From assembly GCF_954871325.1 (NCBI RefSeq), contig NC_088779.1, positions 22,446,846-22,510,845 of the forward strand: a DNA stretch of 64,000 bases, written 5' to 3'. The notes beneath the pieces are model-generated. The model had not been told where the DNA came from, did not search any database, and saw only the letters and a program-made list of their open reading frames with translations. Within the stretch, counting starts at the first letter, position 1; the number at the start of each line of letters is the position of its first letter. Below, piece after piece: positions 1-12,137 of this stretch. The position numbers and the translations under genes were made by a program. Origin of the DNA: Gordionus sp. m RMFG-2023 (taxonomy: Eukaryota > Nematomorpha > Gordioida > Chordodea > Parachordodidae).

Positions 1-1148
1 TTAAATGTGCCTACACGTTGGCATAGTATTTTAATAATGCTGGAAAGTGTGACTGGCAATAACAAAAATCCTATAAATATTCTATTAAATAGAAAGGAGA
101 AACCGGATCTCAAATTATTTAACTCCGATTGGGACTTGATGTATGAACTTTTAAATTTTCTTAAAACCTTCAAACAAACTGTTGAATTTTTATCTGTCCA
201 AAAAGGAGTTACTATAAATTTAGCCTTATTATTTCGTAGTGAAATTAAAAATCATTTAATTGTAAAAGAAAATGATAGTCCACCCATAGCATCCCTTAAA
301 AAAATATGCTTACTAAATTTGATCATAGATTTCCAATAACCGATCTTCAGGTAGTATTTTAAAATACATAAATTATTTTTTATACATTATTCTTTCTTTT
401 ATTTTTTTTACTTAGGTGTTAGGAGCACTTTTGGATCCTCGTTTTCAATCAATAAACATAGTAAATGAATATTTAAAGGAAAAAAATATTACTCCGGTTG
501 AATTTTTATGTCAACACGCTACCTCTCTACGGTCTTACACGGACGAATTAAACGAATGTAAAACGACGGAAGTTGCTTCAAAACTCGATTATCTTAAGTC
601 ATTGGCTACGAAGCATTCATCTATTCAAAACAATAACCTGGAACAACAACACTATTTAACTAGTTTAGAAAAAGAGTGTTATTCATTATTTTCGCCTTAT
701 AATTTGGAGATAAAAGATGTCTTAGATTTTTAGAAGATAAGAGCATTGGATCTTCCTAAACTTTCAATATTAGCTAGAAAGGTCCTGTGCGTTCCAGCTA
801 CAAGCACACCCAGCGAGCGTGTATTTTCTATAGCTGGGCTCACTCTGAACTCTAAAAGATCATTATTATGTCCTTTAAATCTTAATAAAAAATATTTATT
901 CATTATAATTATAACTTAATAAAATCATTAAATTATAGTTATAAACATAATAAAGTATAAATTTTATTTTAAAAGTGTTTCCAATGAATTTATAAATTTA
1001 CTTAAAAAAATTTAAGTTAGAAAAATATTTGACGCCGCCGCGCCGCCGCCGATTTTTTTGGCGGCGTCTAAATCGATTCGCCGCCGCCAGCCGATCATTT
1101 TAAAAAAAGAAACGCCGCCGCCGAAAATGCTGTCGGCGCACATGTCTA
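1..1148 (+). mobile_element. hAT (Ac-like) DNA transposon, 3' part
   Basis: This is the C-terminal half of a hAT transposase plus the element's right end; the left part lies outside the window. Reading frames at 7-339 and 416-733 encode the pre-dimerisation region (VPTRWHS; VLGALLDPRF) and, after 733, VPATSTPSERVFS, the hallmark hAT dimerisation motif. A 63-nt intron appears to join ITDLQ to VLGALLDPRF (GT at 353, AG at 414-415). There is a likely one-base shift in the A-run near 300. A TAG replaces the usual Trp of the LDFWK-type segment at about 731. The terminus is GC-rich with CGCCGCC arrays (1030-1130), ends in CACATGTCTA, and is followed by a presumed 8-bp duplication TGTATAAT (1149-1156). 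The copy is inactive. Family assignment is sure; the left boundary is unknown. Confidence 0.85.
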
Positions 1149-1328
1149 TGTATAATCACTTAATATTGTATTTTTAATTGTTTTCTTTTTAAATTGTATT
1201 TATGTGAATATATTCAAGTTTCGTACAATTCATTGCTAACTTAGTTTTGAAAACAAATAAAGATAGTTATGTTTCAGTCAATGACATAATTTTGACGACT
1301 CATTAAAACGCATTGACGCGGATGAATA
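1149..1328. repeat. 180-bp unit, inverted partner of 21554-21734
   Basis: The segment is nearly identical to the reverse complement of 21554-21734, which lies just downstream of the stop codon of the second 7TM gene. Similarity starts at the base after the hAT end and stops near 1328. It may be the 3' flank of a third receptor copy, now cut by the hAT insertion. Confidence 0.75.
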
Positions 1329-2509
1329 TCATATTCAAAATTTTAATAGATGTAAAAATTTATCAATAACAATGAGGACTGTTATTGATAATTTCAATAT
1401 GACTTTATTTTAAATATAATATTTTGTTTTATTATTTTAAGAAAATTAAACTTTGAGAGATTTATTTTGACAAATATGATTTATTTGTTATAATAAACCT
1501 AATTTTCTAAATATAAAATGAAAATATATATCTGACTAACAAAACGATTTAATTATCTGGCAAAAAATAAACTACATCGTTTACTCACAGAGTTGAGTCA
1601 AAAAAATTTTTATCTAATAAGATTTTCGTGTCTATCCCGGGTGGGGTAAAAAGATTATTGAGTTTCTATTATCAAAGTTATTACTTTATTACTCTTTTCA
1701 AAATCATCTATTCCTTAGAATGCGTTTTTTTTAATTTTGTTATTTTGCATATTGACCACTTTTTTAAAAATAAATTACTATATATATGGTATAATATAGT
1801 ATGTAAACTAAGCAGCTTATTTTTTAAGTGCAATAACTCTTGGCCCGGTATTCGCCCCAGTCTATGATTTTGAAGAAAAAAATTGAAAGAAAATACGCAT
1901 ACTTTTTATAGCCATTTCCGGTTATTGGCAATAGACTTATTTTAAATAAAATAAATTTATATCATATTAAAGGGCCACTCTTGAGGAGCTATATAATAAA
2001 ATTTAAATTATGTTATTAGATTATTTTTTGAGATAATTTAAATTAAATATAGTATATTTTGAAAGATGCCCAATGAAATAAGCTGAGTTGGGAATTAAAA
2101 TTTTATATTTTTACTAGTTGATGTATATACTATTTTTAAAAAATCGAAGGGAGTTGGGTTGAGAATCGAGTATTTTGGTATGGAATACAACATATATATC
2201 TAATTTCATATAATTATTTGGAGAGTTAAAGGCAATATTCCCGCATTTTTCCTAAAGGACAATATTCTCCTTTAACATTAAGAAAACAACTTGTTAAAAA
2301 TATCTCAAATGAGATATTTACCATTACTTTACTACATTGGTTAATATTATTTTCTTAGTGTTTTAATTAAATAAGGGGTTATGGGTCGAGTTAAATATAG
2401 GTCGAGTGAGTAAACGTGATTATTTAAAATTTCATTTTTGCGATTGATGGGAATCAAAATTTAATTCCTTTTCTGGTTGGATAATGGGTAAAAAAAAATA
2501 AAGCTTAGC
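1329..2509. other. AT-rich stretch without recognisable feature
   Basis: No coding region, repeat family or RNA gene was recognised. The short open frame at 1628-1867 has no similarity I can see and looks like chance. Confidence 0.5.
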
Positions 2510-3905
2510 AACTTTATCCCATGCAATCAATTTATTCTTGGGCCAGTCTATTTTTTTTTACATTCAGTTCTCTCATTATATTTAGAACTATGCTGAGGCT
2601 CAACAATATATGCGCAAAACATCTAATATTTTGGCCCACGAATTGCCTGCAAAGACCCAATAGTGATATTAGATCAATTTCTATAGACTCTTCATTTAGG
2701 CGCCTTGTCTCCAAAATGACTTCCTCAAAAATTAAACATGATCTTTCATATTGAGTCCTTTTTAATTCGGTGTGGGAGATGCTGATGTAGTGAGGCTGCG
2801 GTACACTTAACTCGTATTTATTTAGAAAACAATCCCTAAAATGATATTGGTTAAGATTGACTCCGCCAATGCCTTTAATACCTACTCTTGGAATTCTTTC
2901 TTAAAATCCTCAAGAATTTTTTTTCCTGGATGTATATTTTTCAATTCTTGCTATCGGTATCCTTCCCCTTTACAATTTGATTCTAATAAAATTCCCTCCA
3001 TAAAAGGGATTCAGCAGGGTGATCCTCGTGGTCAATTGCTATTTTATCTCGGAATCAATGATATGATCAAGAAAATCGTTCCTCCTGTCTCCATATCTGG
3101 TACATGGATGATGGTATAATTTGTGGCTCACCCAATGGTCAATAAAACGATTATTCTAGAGATCGGTTCTTCTTTTGGGTTAATACTCAATCAAAACAAA
3201 TCAGTATTCATCCAACTAAACAGTTTCGAAATCAACTCCTTGCCATTAATCAAGATCAACTAATTCCCTTGGGATCCCTGGTTGGTGACAACTCGCCAGT
3301 TTTCACCTTTCTGGATTCAACTCTCGACACTCTATGTAAATCGGGAAATATCCTTCTCCTACTTTCCTCTCATAAATCGTTTTTTCTTATAAAAACATTT
3401 TTAGTATTCCGCTCATTCTTTAAACTCTAAGGACTACACCTGTTTTTAAATAACCTGGTCCTTTAAGTCTATACAAAACCGAAATCAATGAACATACCAA
3501 CGAGATCCTAAATCTAAAATTTAGAAAAATTGTTTGGGTCCAAGCTTCTCTCCCAACAAAATTTGGCGGTCATGGCAACTGATAACTTTTATCTCAAGTT
3601 GCTTATTAACCAAAGCTTTGCTATGGTTATCAATACATGTTGATACTTCTTTACCTGCCACTTGCAAGCAAAAGGATTGGGACATCTCGGTCGTTGCCTG
3701 CTGCGTTGAAACTCTACTATCAAGCATGAAACCCCTAGATTATCCTCTCTTTTCGTTTCTCTTCTCTCAATCTTCAATTGCAAATCACCAAAAATGAGCT
3801 TACACATGCTATTTGTATTTGTCTCAAATGCTCAAATACCGGACCGATATAGCATACACTGCCGCTCATGCATAGGACGTATCCCTAAAGACAGGAGCTA
3901 TCCTA
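2510..3905 (+). mobile_element. Decayed non-LTR retrotransposon, restriction-like-endonuclease type (copy 1)
   Basis: Plus-strand fragments align in order with the fuller copy at 35.9-38.7 kb. They are RT entry DIRSISIDSSFRRLVSKM (2669-2725), RT palm VKIDSANAFNTYS (2844-2885) and GIQQGDPRGQLLFYLG (3007-3054), thumb pieces, and the remnant of the C-terminal zinc knuckle SIHCRSCIGRI (3850-3890). The catalytic YxDDG box has decayed to a WMMV-like sequence. Many stops and shifts make this an old dead copy. It lacks the 5' part and the end of the endonuclease. Confidence 0.8.
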
Positions 3906-5112
3906 ACTTTTTAAAACATTTTTACATATATTTCTTTTGTAATATATTTAATAAAATTATTAAGTTTCTAACATTTATAACAAATTTTATTTGGTAAAAG
4001 TGTTTCTATCAATTTTTAGTGTTCATGCAAAAATTAAACTCAAAAAAAATTCCATTTTAAAAAATATTTGTTTACTGGTGCGCCCTCTCCAATATAGATG
4101 ACGGCATAAAGATTGGGGTGCTGCAGGCCTCTAATAGCTTTAAAATGCCACCGGCGTCAATTTTTTTACCTGGGTAGAGGTCTAGGTTATATCCCATGTT
4201 TACCATTGAGATATAAAAAAATTTTGATGAATACATAAATTTGATTAAATTCAATTTACAAACAGATATAATTACAAAGCATTATCAATATATTTAATAA
4301 TATTATTATAATTGTTTACATTAATACCAATAAATTTAAATATATAATTTATTTTACACACTCCCGACATCATCGATCATATCCCAAGCATTCAAGCATA
4401 GACATCATCGGGATAGCATTGGGGACCAATCGGTTTCTTTTTTTTGGTTTTTGATTTTAATTAACTATTTTCAAAATTACATTTTTAGATGTGCTCGTTT
4501 TTCTCAAAAAGGAAGCTACCCTAGACTAAACATAACTTCTACACAATGACATAATATCACAGTCGTCTCATGGATTTTTATAAGGGTCATGGAAAGGAAA
4601 TCCCCTTTTTAATATTTTGCCAAATTATATTATTTTTGATTTATAAATAATTTGATTTTATTTATTCTTTTACTGGGGAGGGAGGGGAGGTATTTCCTTA
4701 TTAGCTTAAAATAATATTTACTAATTCTGACAAATTTGCTAAGGGGCATTAAATGCACTATATTATCGTATTCAATAAACAGTAATTTTAAATTTGGAAA
4801 ATCATCATACAAAGGTAATGAATGATATACAAATATTTAACATATTTTTTAAAAAAGTAACTTAAAATTAATTAGTTTATATGGTTATATTCCGAAATGT
4901 AACTAGCTACAATTTTTTTTTTTACAAAAATAAGCAGGGTGGCAATCTTAAAAAATCTGAATATAAATACGAATGTACACTCGAAAAAAAGTATTTGTAA
5001 ATGCTGCCAAGTGGACATATACCAATTTTTCTAGATAGCCAATCTAATTTGTTGAACAAGGACCAATTATTTTTTAAAATATAATAAAATCCGTTATATA
5101 TATTTATATATA
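3906..5112. other. AT-rich stretch without recognisable feature
   Basis: No gene or element was recognised. Short open frames at 4072-4254 and 4630-4812 show no family similarity. Confidence 0.5.
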
Positions 5113-5274
5113 TGAAGTGATGGAGTCACGATGTCGCATTCGATCTACTATATACCGTCGCCTCTAGGACGTAACCATCAAGTTGGCTTTAGAAAAATAA
5201 ATAAACTCCTATCTAGATTCAAACTGGGAATTATCTGATTAGCAGACGCTCTTATCGACTAGGCCACAGGCGCT
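5113..5274 (-). mobile_element. tRNA-derived SINE
   Basis: Read on the minus strand from 5274, the sequence begins with a tRNA-like head: GCGCCTG, then a box A (TGGCCTAGTCGATAAG) and a box B-like AGTTTGAATCTAG. The anticodon arm is shortened and the 3' half cannot pair with the acceptor stem, so this is not a functional tRNA. About 100 bp of unrelated body follows, ending in an ATATAT run. A second relative is at 47655-47787. Confidence 0.65.
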
Positions 5275-5829
5275 TTCCGAAAATTACGACTTTTTAAATA
5301 TATATTATAACTAAATGTGGCTGTTTGGATCCAAATAAAAAAGTAAGTAAAATAATTGTCATCGGCTTAACATTGACCTAAATTTAACTACGTTTTAATA
5401 AAGAATGTATTTTAAATAAAATACCCACAAAAAAATTTACAAAAAAAACAATTTAAGAATTAATAATTTTTAGAAATATAATTTCATGGTATGCCACAAT
5501 TTTTTTTACTTAAAGATATTTTATCAACCATTTCCCAAACTAATAATATCGTAGAAAAAAAAATCAGATATGATAAGTCATTTATAGCTTTTGCCCTATG
5601 ACGTTGAAGATTTAAGAGAGCTAGGCTAGGTATTTTTCATTTTAATCTAATTGGGACTAAATTAATTTGGGTGAAAAAAATAAAGATGAGCCTTCTACAC
5701 GTTTATGAGCAAGCCGCACATAGCAAGCACAAACAGTTCTAAAAATGTTGCTTAAACGTTGATAGACTTTAAAATAAAGAGCAGGGTAATAAAAAGCCTA
5801 TACCCAAGAACTATAATATAATTTAATTA
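5275..5829. other. AT-rich stretch without recognisable feature
   Basis: Nothing recognisable apart from a poly-G run of about 13 at 5827-5839, at the 3' border of the LINE relic that follows on the minus strand. Confidence 0.5.
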
Positions 5830-8790
5830 CTTGGAGGGGGGGGGGGGTGAATATTTTTAAGTTTAAAATTTCTTCATGTGTCTTGATTGATTTCAAATCG
5901 ATTTTGAGAAGTTCTGATGTATTTGATTATACTTCATATATTGAAGGATTTATTGATTACTATCAAAAATTAAGAATTAAATATATAATATCCCTTGAAT
6001 TTCATATCTTTATAATAATTTGTCTTAGTTAGTAAAATCTTCTAAAGATACATTTAATAATAGTATTATTTTAAATGGTATTTGAGAGCGAAATTTTGGA
6101 TATTAGGATTTTCATTTGAAGTATCTATTTTTAATATGAAATAGTTTTTTAATAGATCTCTTACAGTTATTTAGTTTTATAAATTGTTTCATATTGATAT
6201 TTAATTCCATCTTATCTTTAATAGTTTTATAGTACCATAGTGATTTTTACGTTGTGTACTGTTTCCCTTTGTATGTATAAATCAGAATTTCTTATTATGT
6301 GGGCTAGAAACTGGATTCGACGTTTTTTTAATGTAATGTAGATTGTCTTATGATTTGACATTTTCCAAAGATTGGATTTGAGATGATTTTGGATAGAAAA
6401 TATTTATAAATCGGAGGCAATTATTAATAAGGATTGGAGTCGTTTAATTACTCATATGTCATCTCCATAGAATAATATGGAATTATTGTTGAGTTGACTA
6501 TATACGTAGTCTGGTAAATATTGAGATCTCTTTTGTTTTCCACAATTTCATATACATGTAGAAAGCATCTCGCCTTTTATATTTTGATTTTCATTTCCTC
6601 TTTGCAACTACCCTTATTATAAAGAGTGACCTCCAAGTACTTAATTTTGTTTACTATTATTAGTGCGTTAACTACAACCGTAAAGTTTTGGAGTGGTGGC
6701 TCGTATGGGGAGGGGAGAATAGCCGTTTTGTTGAAATTTACTAGTCCAACTCATTGAAGGTTTCTAATTGGTAATTTTTTGGTTTCTTCTATATTTTTTA
6801 TTATCACTACAGTGTCTTCTGCATATGATATTATTTTATTTTCTAAAAGTAGCATCTCGTTTGACCCTATATATCTTTATAATGATTTTATTTATATGAT
6901 GTTAAACAAAAGTGGCATAGAGTACAACCTTGTTTTACACCTTTTTTTATTCTGAAGGAAAGGGATTTTTATTAATTTTGATGCATGCATATAGATTAGA
7001 GTAGTGATTTTTTAAAATGTAAATAATGTTGGGTTCCATGTCAGTGCCCCTCTCTGAGTATTTCCCATAGAGCTTCATGATTAAAATTGTCAAATGTTTT
7101 ACGGAAATCTACGAAGGTGAAGTAAAAGGGTAATTTGTATTTGCAATATCTTTGCATAAATATTTTCAAGGCTAATATTGGGTCTTGTATGTTTTTGTTT
7201 CGCGTATAAGCTTACATGTATTTATGGAAAAGGTGGGGTGTGGATGATACAATTTTATTTTTTAAGAGGATCATAAAAATCTTTGAAACGCAGGATATAA
7301 GGGCTGCTCGGTATGTAAATTTTTACGAATCTTTGATTTTAGGGAAATTACATAGGAAGGATTTATTCCATCCTACTGGAGTTTCACCGCTTTACCATAT
7401 TTTATTGGAGATAGCTAATAGAAAGGAAAATGTTCTTACAGGCGTAATTTTTAGGTATTCCGCTGTGATTCAAGACCTGGAGCTATGTTTTTCATCGTTT
7501 TTTGACTGCATTAGATATTTCATTAATGGAGAACCAGACGGGGGTGAGGCGGAGTTGATGTTTATATTTGTGGGTAGAGTTGCTTTTCGTGAGTCAAAGA
7601 TCATCACATAATAATCAAATCATACTGCAATTTGTTCGTCCTGGTCGATGATTACTTTGCCGTTTCCTCAAACAATAGAGGGAAGTTTCTAAGGTTTATA
7701 GAAATATTTAAATTTTTTATAGACTTCGTAAATTCCATTTTCTTTCATGTCTTTATTAATATCAAAGGCTTTCTTTGCGATGTAAATCAGTCTATCGCTC
7801 TATATTAATCTTTGTATTATTTCTATCTTTATTAGAGCCATTATCCACTCTAAGTTAATTTAATTTTTCTAATGTCTCACTACATCCATTTCTATCTAAA
7901 AAAACTCTTCATCTGGCAAATAATTATGTGATCCTGCTAAATCACCTTTCCAGCATTCTTCTATTGTTCCGTGCTCAATTTTATTTAGAAGGCTAGCTCT
8001 TTTCTTGTTCAATACCTGATCAAAAGGTTTTTCGTCTTCAAGCGTTTGCAAATTACTAAGTTTACGTGTAAAATTAGTTTTCAATTGGTTTGTACTTGGT
8101 CTAATTGAGTTTTGGCTAATGTAAAAACCCCATATTCTTACAGTTATATTAGCTATAAGCATCCTGTGATCGTCAAACCACCGGAGATGAAGAAATCAAT
8201 TTGGAATTTCGAAAGTGTATGTGCTTAATTCAAGGTGGCTAAAAAGGTATTTACAATTTAATGGCTCTTGTTTCTGCAGAAATCAATAAATTTCTTACTG
8301 TCCCCGCCATTAAGTTGTTGTAGGATAGCTTATCCAGTGACATTGCTACTAACATTTTCCACTTCTTTACCAATTTTGATGTTTAGATCTTCTAAAATTA
8401 TTATATTTTATATACACGTTAGGAAGTGAATAATGTTTATCATTTTATCAATGAAGCCTAATCTTTCATTTCTAATAGGTGGGGCATAGAAATTTGCTAT
8501 TATTGTAAGCCTGAATTGTGTATTAAAGCAGAGATGACCACATCTTTCAGAATTGGTAGCAATCTGGTGATGAAATTTTGTATTCATTTATTTATTAGAA
8601 TCCCGGACAGCTGTTGGAAGTGTTACCTGAACAAAAATAATTTTAATCATTGAAATTAGCAGTGTTATTTCCTGGACAGTGGGTTTCTTGAATACCTATA
8701 ATGTCTATTTTCTCCGCTTCTAACACCCTTAAGAGAACCGCTAATTTGTTTTTCATTCCATTTATATTAAAGGACGCAATTTGTAACTTG
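5830..8790 (-). mobile_element. Decayed LINE with AP-type endonuclease and reverse transcriptase
   Basis: Minus-strand translation gives a colinear but heavily broken ORF2. It starts at about 8780 with the AP-endonuclease entry QIASFNINGMKNKLAVLLR and IDIIGIQETHC (8650-8780), then TIIANFYAPP (about 8490). The RT has FVDFRKTFDNFNHEALWEI (about 7060-7115), a degraded MPLLFNI block, AEDTVVII for the usual F/YADD box (about 6800-6825) and IKYLEVTL (about 6640). Dozens of stops interrupt it. Similarity fades near 5850, where a poly-G run lies. The plus-strand frames here (for example 7216-7611) are antisense shadows. I cannot assign the clade without alignment. Confidence 0.75.
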
Positions 8791-10254
8791 CTTGTGAGTT
8801 TGTTCTCCATTTGATTATACGAACTCCTAGAAGTTTTATAACAATACAGGAGACGTTAAGAGAATTATTTTTAGTAAATTTAGAAAATTTGCATATAAAC
8901 GTAATAGTAAAAAAGAAATTGATTAAAAAGAAATAAATTCCTGCTTGCATATATAAGAAAAACAAAGACTTTATTTGCAGATATTTTTATTTTGTAATTG
9001 ATCACAGACACAGATTTTAATATAATAGGACAAACATATGAAACAATTTTAAAATAATTATTTGTTATTCAATTTAGGAAATATTTAAGGATATACCGCA
9101 CAAAATTAATATCTAAAGAATAAATTTTGGATTATATATATATAATTCAATTTATAATATTAATTTAAAAATAAATAAATAATATTTGTATTAGTTGAGT
9201 TTATATGAAATCTTAATAAAAACAAAATACTTAATATTTTTTTTAGTATTTAAAATATATAATATCTAAATTATTCGATTAAATACTAAAAAAATATAAA
9301 AAAGGTATTTATATTTAGTATTAAAAAGTATTCCTGATACTGCTCAACCCTGATAACTAGTTACTTACAATTACAACACCATAAATTAATAATTTGAAAA
9401 ATATCAATTTAATAATTTTAATAAAAAATCATAATATCATATTTCTTTTTGTTTTAAAAAATTTTCCTTCTTTAACTATTGCTCTTTAGCCCCTTCCCCA
9501 ACCCCAATCAAAATTTTATTTATATAGAAATTTAAAAGAGAAATAACTGGTTTTAGTAATAATAAAGAAAAAAATATAATTGAGATTATTATATAAAGAA
9601 TTATTGATTAGTTTTAATATTAAAAATTTACTCATCAATTATTTATATTTATAAATTATATTTTAGCATCTAATTATTATCTTATAATAAATAAATGGAT
9701 ATGATTTTAACATGTAAACGAATTGAAAGATATGATTCACAATTGCGATTTTTTCTTATTCTCTAGAGTCCAGATAGAATAAAACAAATTCAATTAGGCA
9801 TATTATTGTCAAAAATCATATTTAAATAAATAAATTAAAAAATTATTTTAATAATACCCTATCCATTATATTAATTATATTATTGGTATTTACTAGCTAA
9901 TACTTATATAGATATTTTATATATTATTACAATTGGTATGTTTATGTTTGAAAAATAAAATATAACGGTTTTTCCAGATGAGTGACCAAGGGAGGGGGGT
10001 TTCTCTTTAAATATCATTTTAATCTAATAATCTCCCTTACACATCCTCACCCCCCCCCCCCATTATTTATATATCATTTTAATTTTTACTAAATATGATG
10101 GATCCTAATTTTGTATTTTTAAATATTGTTGAATTTATTTTACTAATGTTAACATAAATTTTTCAAACAAGTTGTTATTTAAGCATGTTCTATAATATCT
10201 ATCATGCAATGTTGCAAAACAAATTTGTCTTTCTATGAGAGAAGATAACAATTT
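8791..10254. other. AT-rich stretch with MITE-like end and poly-C tract
   Basis: No gene seen. Around 9300-9355 there is a hAT-like terminus on the minus strand (CAGGGTTGAGCAGTATCAGG), as seen at the ends of small non-autonomous elements, but I could not find a matching left end. A poly-C run of about 14 lies near 10050. Confidence 0.4.
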
Positions 10255-10665
10255 TAGGTATCCACTTCTATAAATCCTGACTTATCTCAGGCCCTTACAT
10301 TTGGGACAATAACAGCTTGTCCATCGTTCAGCTTCCAGCATTCAAGACTAGGATGCTCCATTGATAGCCCTTTTCCGCTGAATACCTCATTACGAACATC
10401 CTTTGAGGAAAACCCCCAAACATAATATTATATGCAAATTCAGGTTATGAATGGTTAGAAGCTATCCCGATTTCCAATCTCCGTCTCCTCATGATTGGCG
10501 AACAACTACGTATTTCCATAGCTCTTCACCTTAGTTATAATGGAATTGTACCATTCATCTGCATCGATTGAGGCCAGTTCATCAAATTGAATGCCTACCA
10601 TCCCATTCACTACAAATTCTCTATCGAACGACAACCCTCTCATAAATTCAGGGGGAGGGCTAATA
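10255..10665 (+). mobile_element. Fragment of the restriction-like-endonuclease LINE (copy 2)
   Basis: The plus strand encodes SIQDWDAPLIA (about 10340) and WLEAIPISNLRLLMIGEQL then RISIALHLSY (10455-10540). These match the segment of the 56.9-kb copy just before its zinc knuckle (LGLLLINEELRIAIGLSLG). The downstream zinc-knuckle part is scrambled. It is short, broken and truncated at both ends. Confidence 0.65.
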
Positions 10666-12137
10666 TTATTTTATATTATATTATCAAAAGATATGATATT
10701 ATTATCAAAAAATATGATATAGATAAAATATATTATTTTTGCGTTAATGAATAAATCTTTATTTAAAAAATAATGTAACAAATTTAATACCACCGATATA
10801 TATAAATATGATTCGTTTTCTTTGTCTGTATTATTCCTTTAAAAGATTTTCTTCATCTGAGATGACCCCTTTCCCATATTTTGATATATGTAACTTGTAC
10901 TCAGTATCTTTTTAACATTTTTAATAAGATACTAGTATCTGTATCTAGGATCCTTTATTATGAAAAGAATCTTGTATTTTTTTCATTTTCTTGACAAAAG
11001 ATACAGATATAGATTATTTTTAATATTCATGTTTAAAATTTTACATATCACAGTATATATCTTATTTTCTTCTAGAATCTTGCATTAATTTCCTTATTTT
11101 TTGCGCCATATTTTAAATATATTCACAACCAAAATTAGCTGGAAAATTTATAACTCATATTAAGGTAGATAGATAAAAAATAACAACACCAAAACGAAAT
11201 AAGTAAAAAGATTATATTTTATTTATAAATGTAACTCGATAGAATATCATTATTAATTTTATGTAATATCTTGTAGGATGATTAACATTCATGGTAGTGA
11301 AATTTAAATTATAGAAATAAGTTCCCCCGAATCAAATCCCAATCTTAAAATTTTATATGGAAATTTTTTTAAAATAAAAGTTAAAAAGGACAATGCATAG
11401 ATGTAAAACCTATATAAACAAAGAAATGATAAAGGGCTAAACATAAATTTTGTTAAACATATTAAGGTATATTAATTATGTGTGGTTAAAAGGAGTATTG
11501 GTTATTTAAAAATTCAGGTTTACAATATTGCCTGCTTTTATTAAAAGCTGCCCAACATGGTAAGGTCAAAATCTTCGATTAGAAGAATAATTATAGGAGT
11601 TATTGTCAGTGTTTAAGATAAAACTTAATATTCAAAACCAAATTTTAATTACTAATTATATGCTTAAAAAATCTTTTTTTCTAAAGGCGGAATTAGTTAC
11701 AGTTATTAATTATAAAAAAAAGAATTGTAATTATGTAAAACCGCCTTGATTAAAATACAGTTTAAAAAATACTCAATTAAATGAATAAATTTCCTTAGTT
11801 TTTCCCAGAAGTCAGATTGTTTTTTTATAATAATTATTTTATTGACAATTCATATATCTTAGGGAGTAAGAGAAATCTAAACAAATGATGAATAGGGATA
11901 ATTAATCTTGGAAAGTTTAAATTATTTTTAAAAAGTTTTGACTTTTCTCTATATTGTCAAAATTCAAGTCTAAACATGTTAATATAATATCATATAAATA
12001 GAGAATCATTTTTTTTATGAAATAATGAGAGAAGGAAAACAATGGTAATTAAAATACAATATTGAATGAACATGATGGTCGAATTATGATATTAAATCTC
12101 AATGAATTAATAAAAAAAAAGGTCTAAAAATATAATA
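10666..12137. other. AT-rich 3' flank of receptor gene 1
   Basis: No coding region. Near 10890-11010 there are short palindromic AGATACTAGTATCT-like pieces that look like MITE debris. Sequence at 12035-12075 weakly resembles the 3' flank of the second receptor gene. Confidence 0.4.

Noticed and set aside
5200-5274. Functional tRNA gene on the minus strand
   Set aside because: The anticodon arm is too short and the 3' acceptor strand does not pair with GCGCCTG, so it is the head of a SINE.
7216-7611. 131-codon plus-strand frame as a gene
   Set aside because: It is antisense to the reverse-transcriptase region of the minus-strand LINE.
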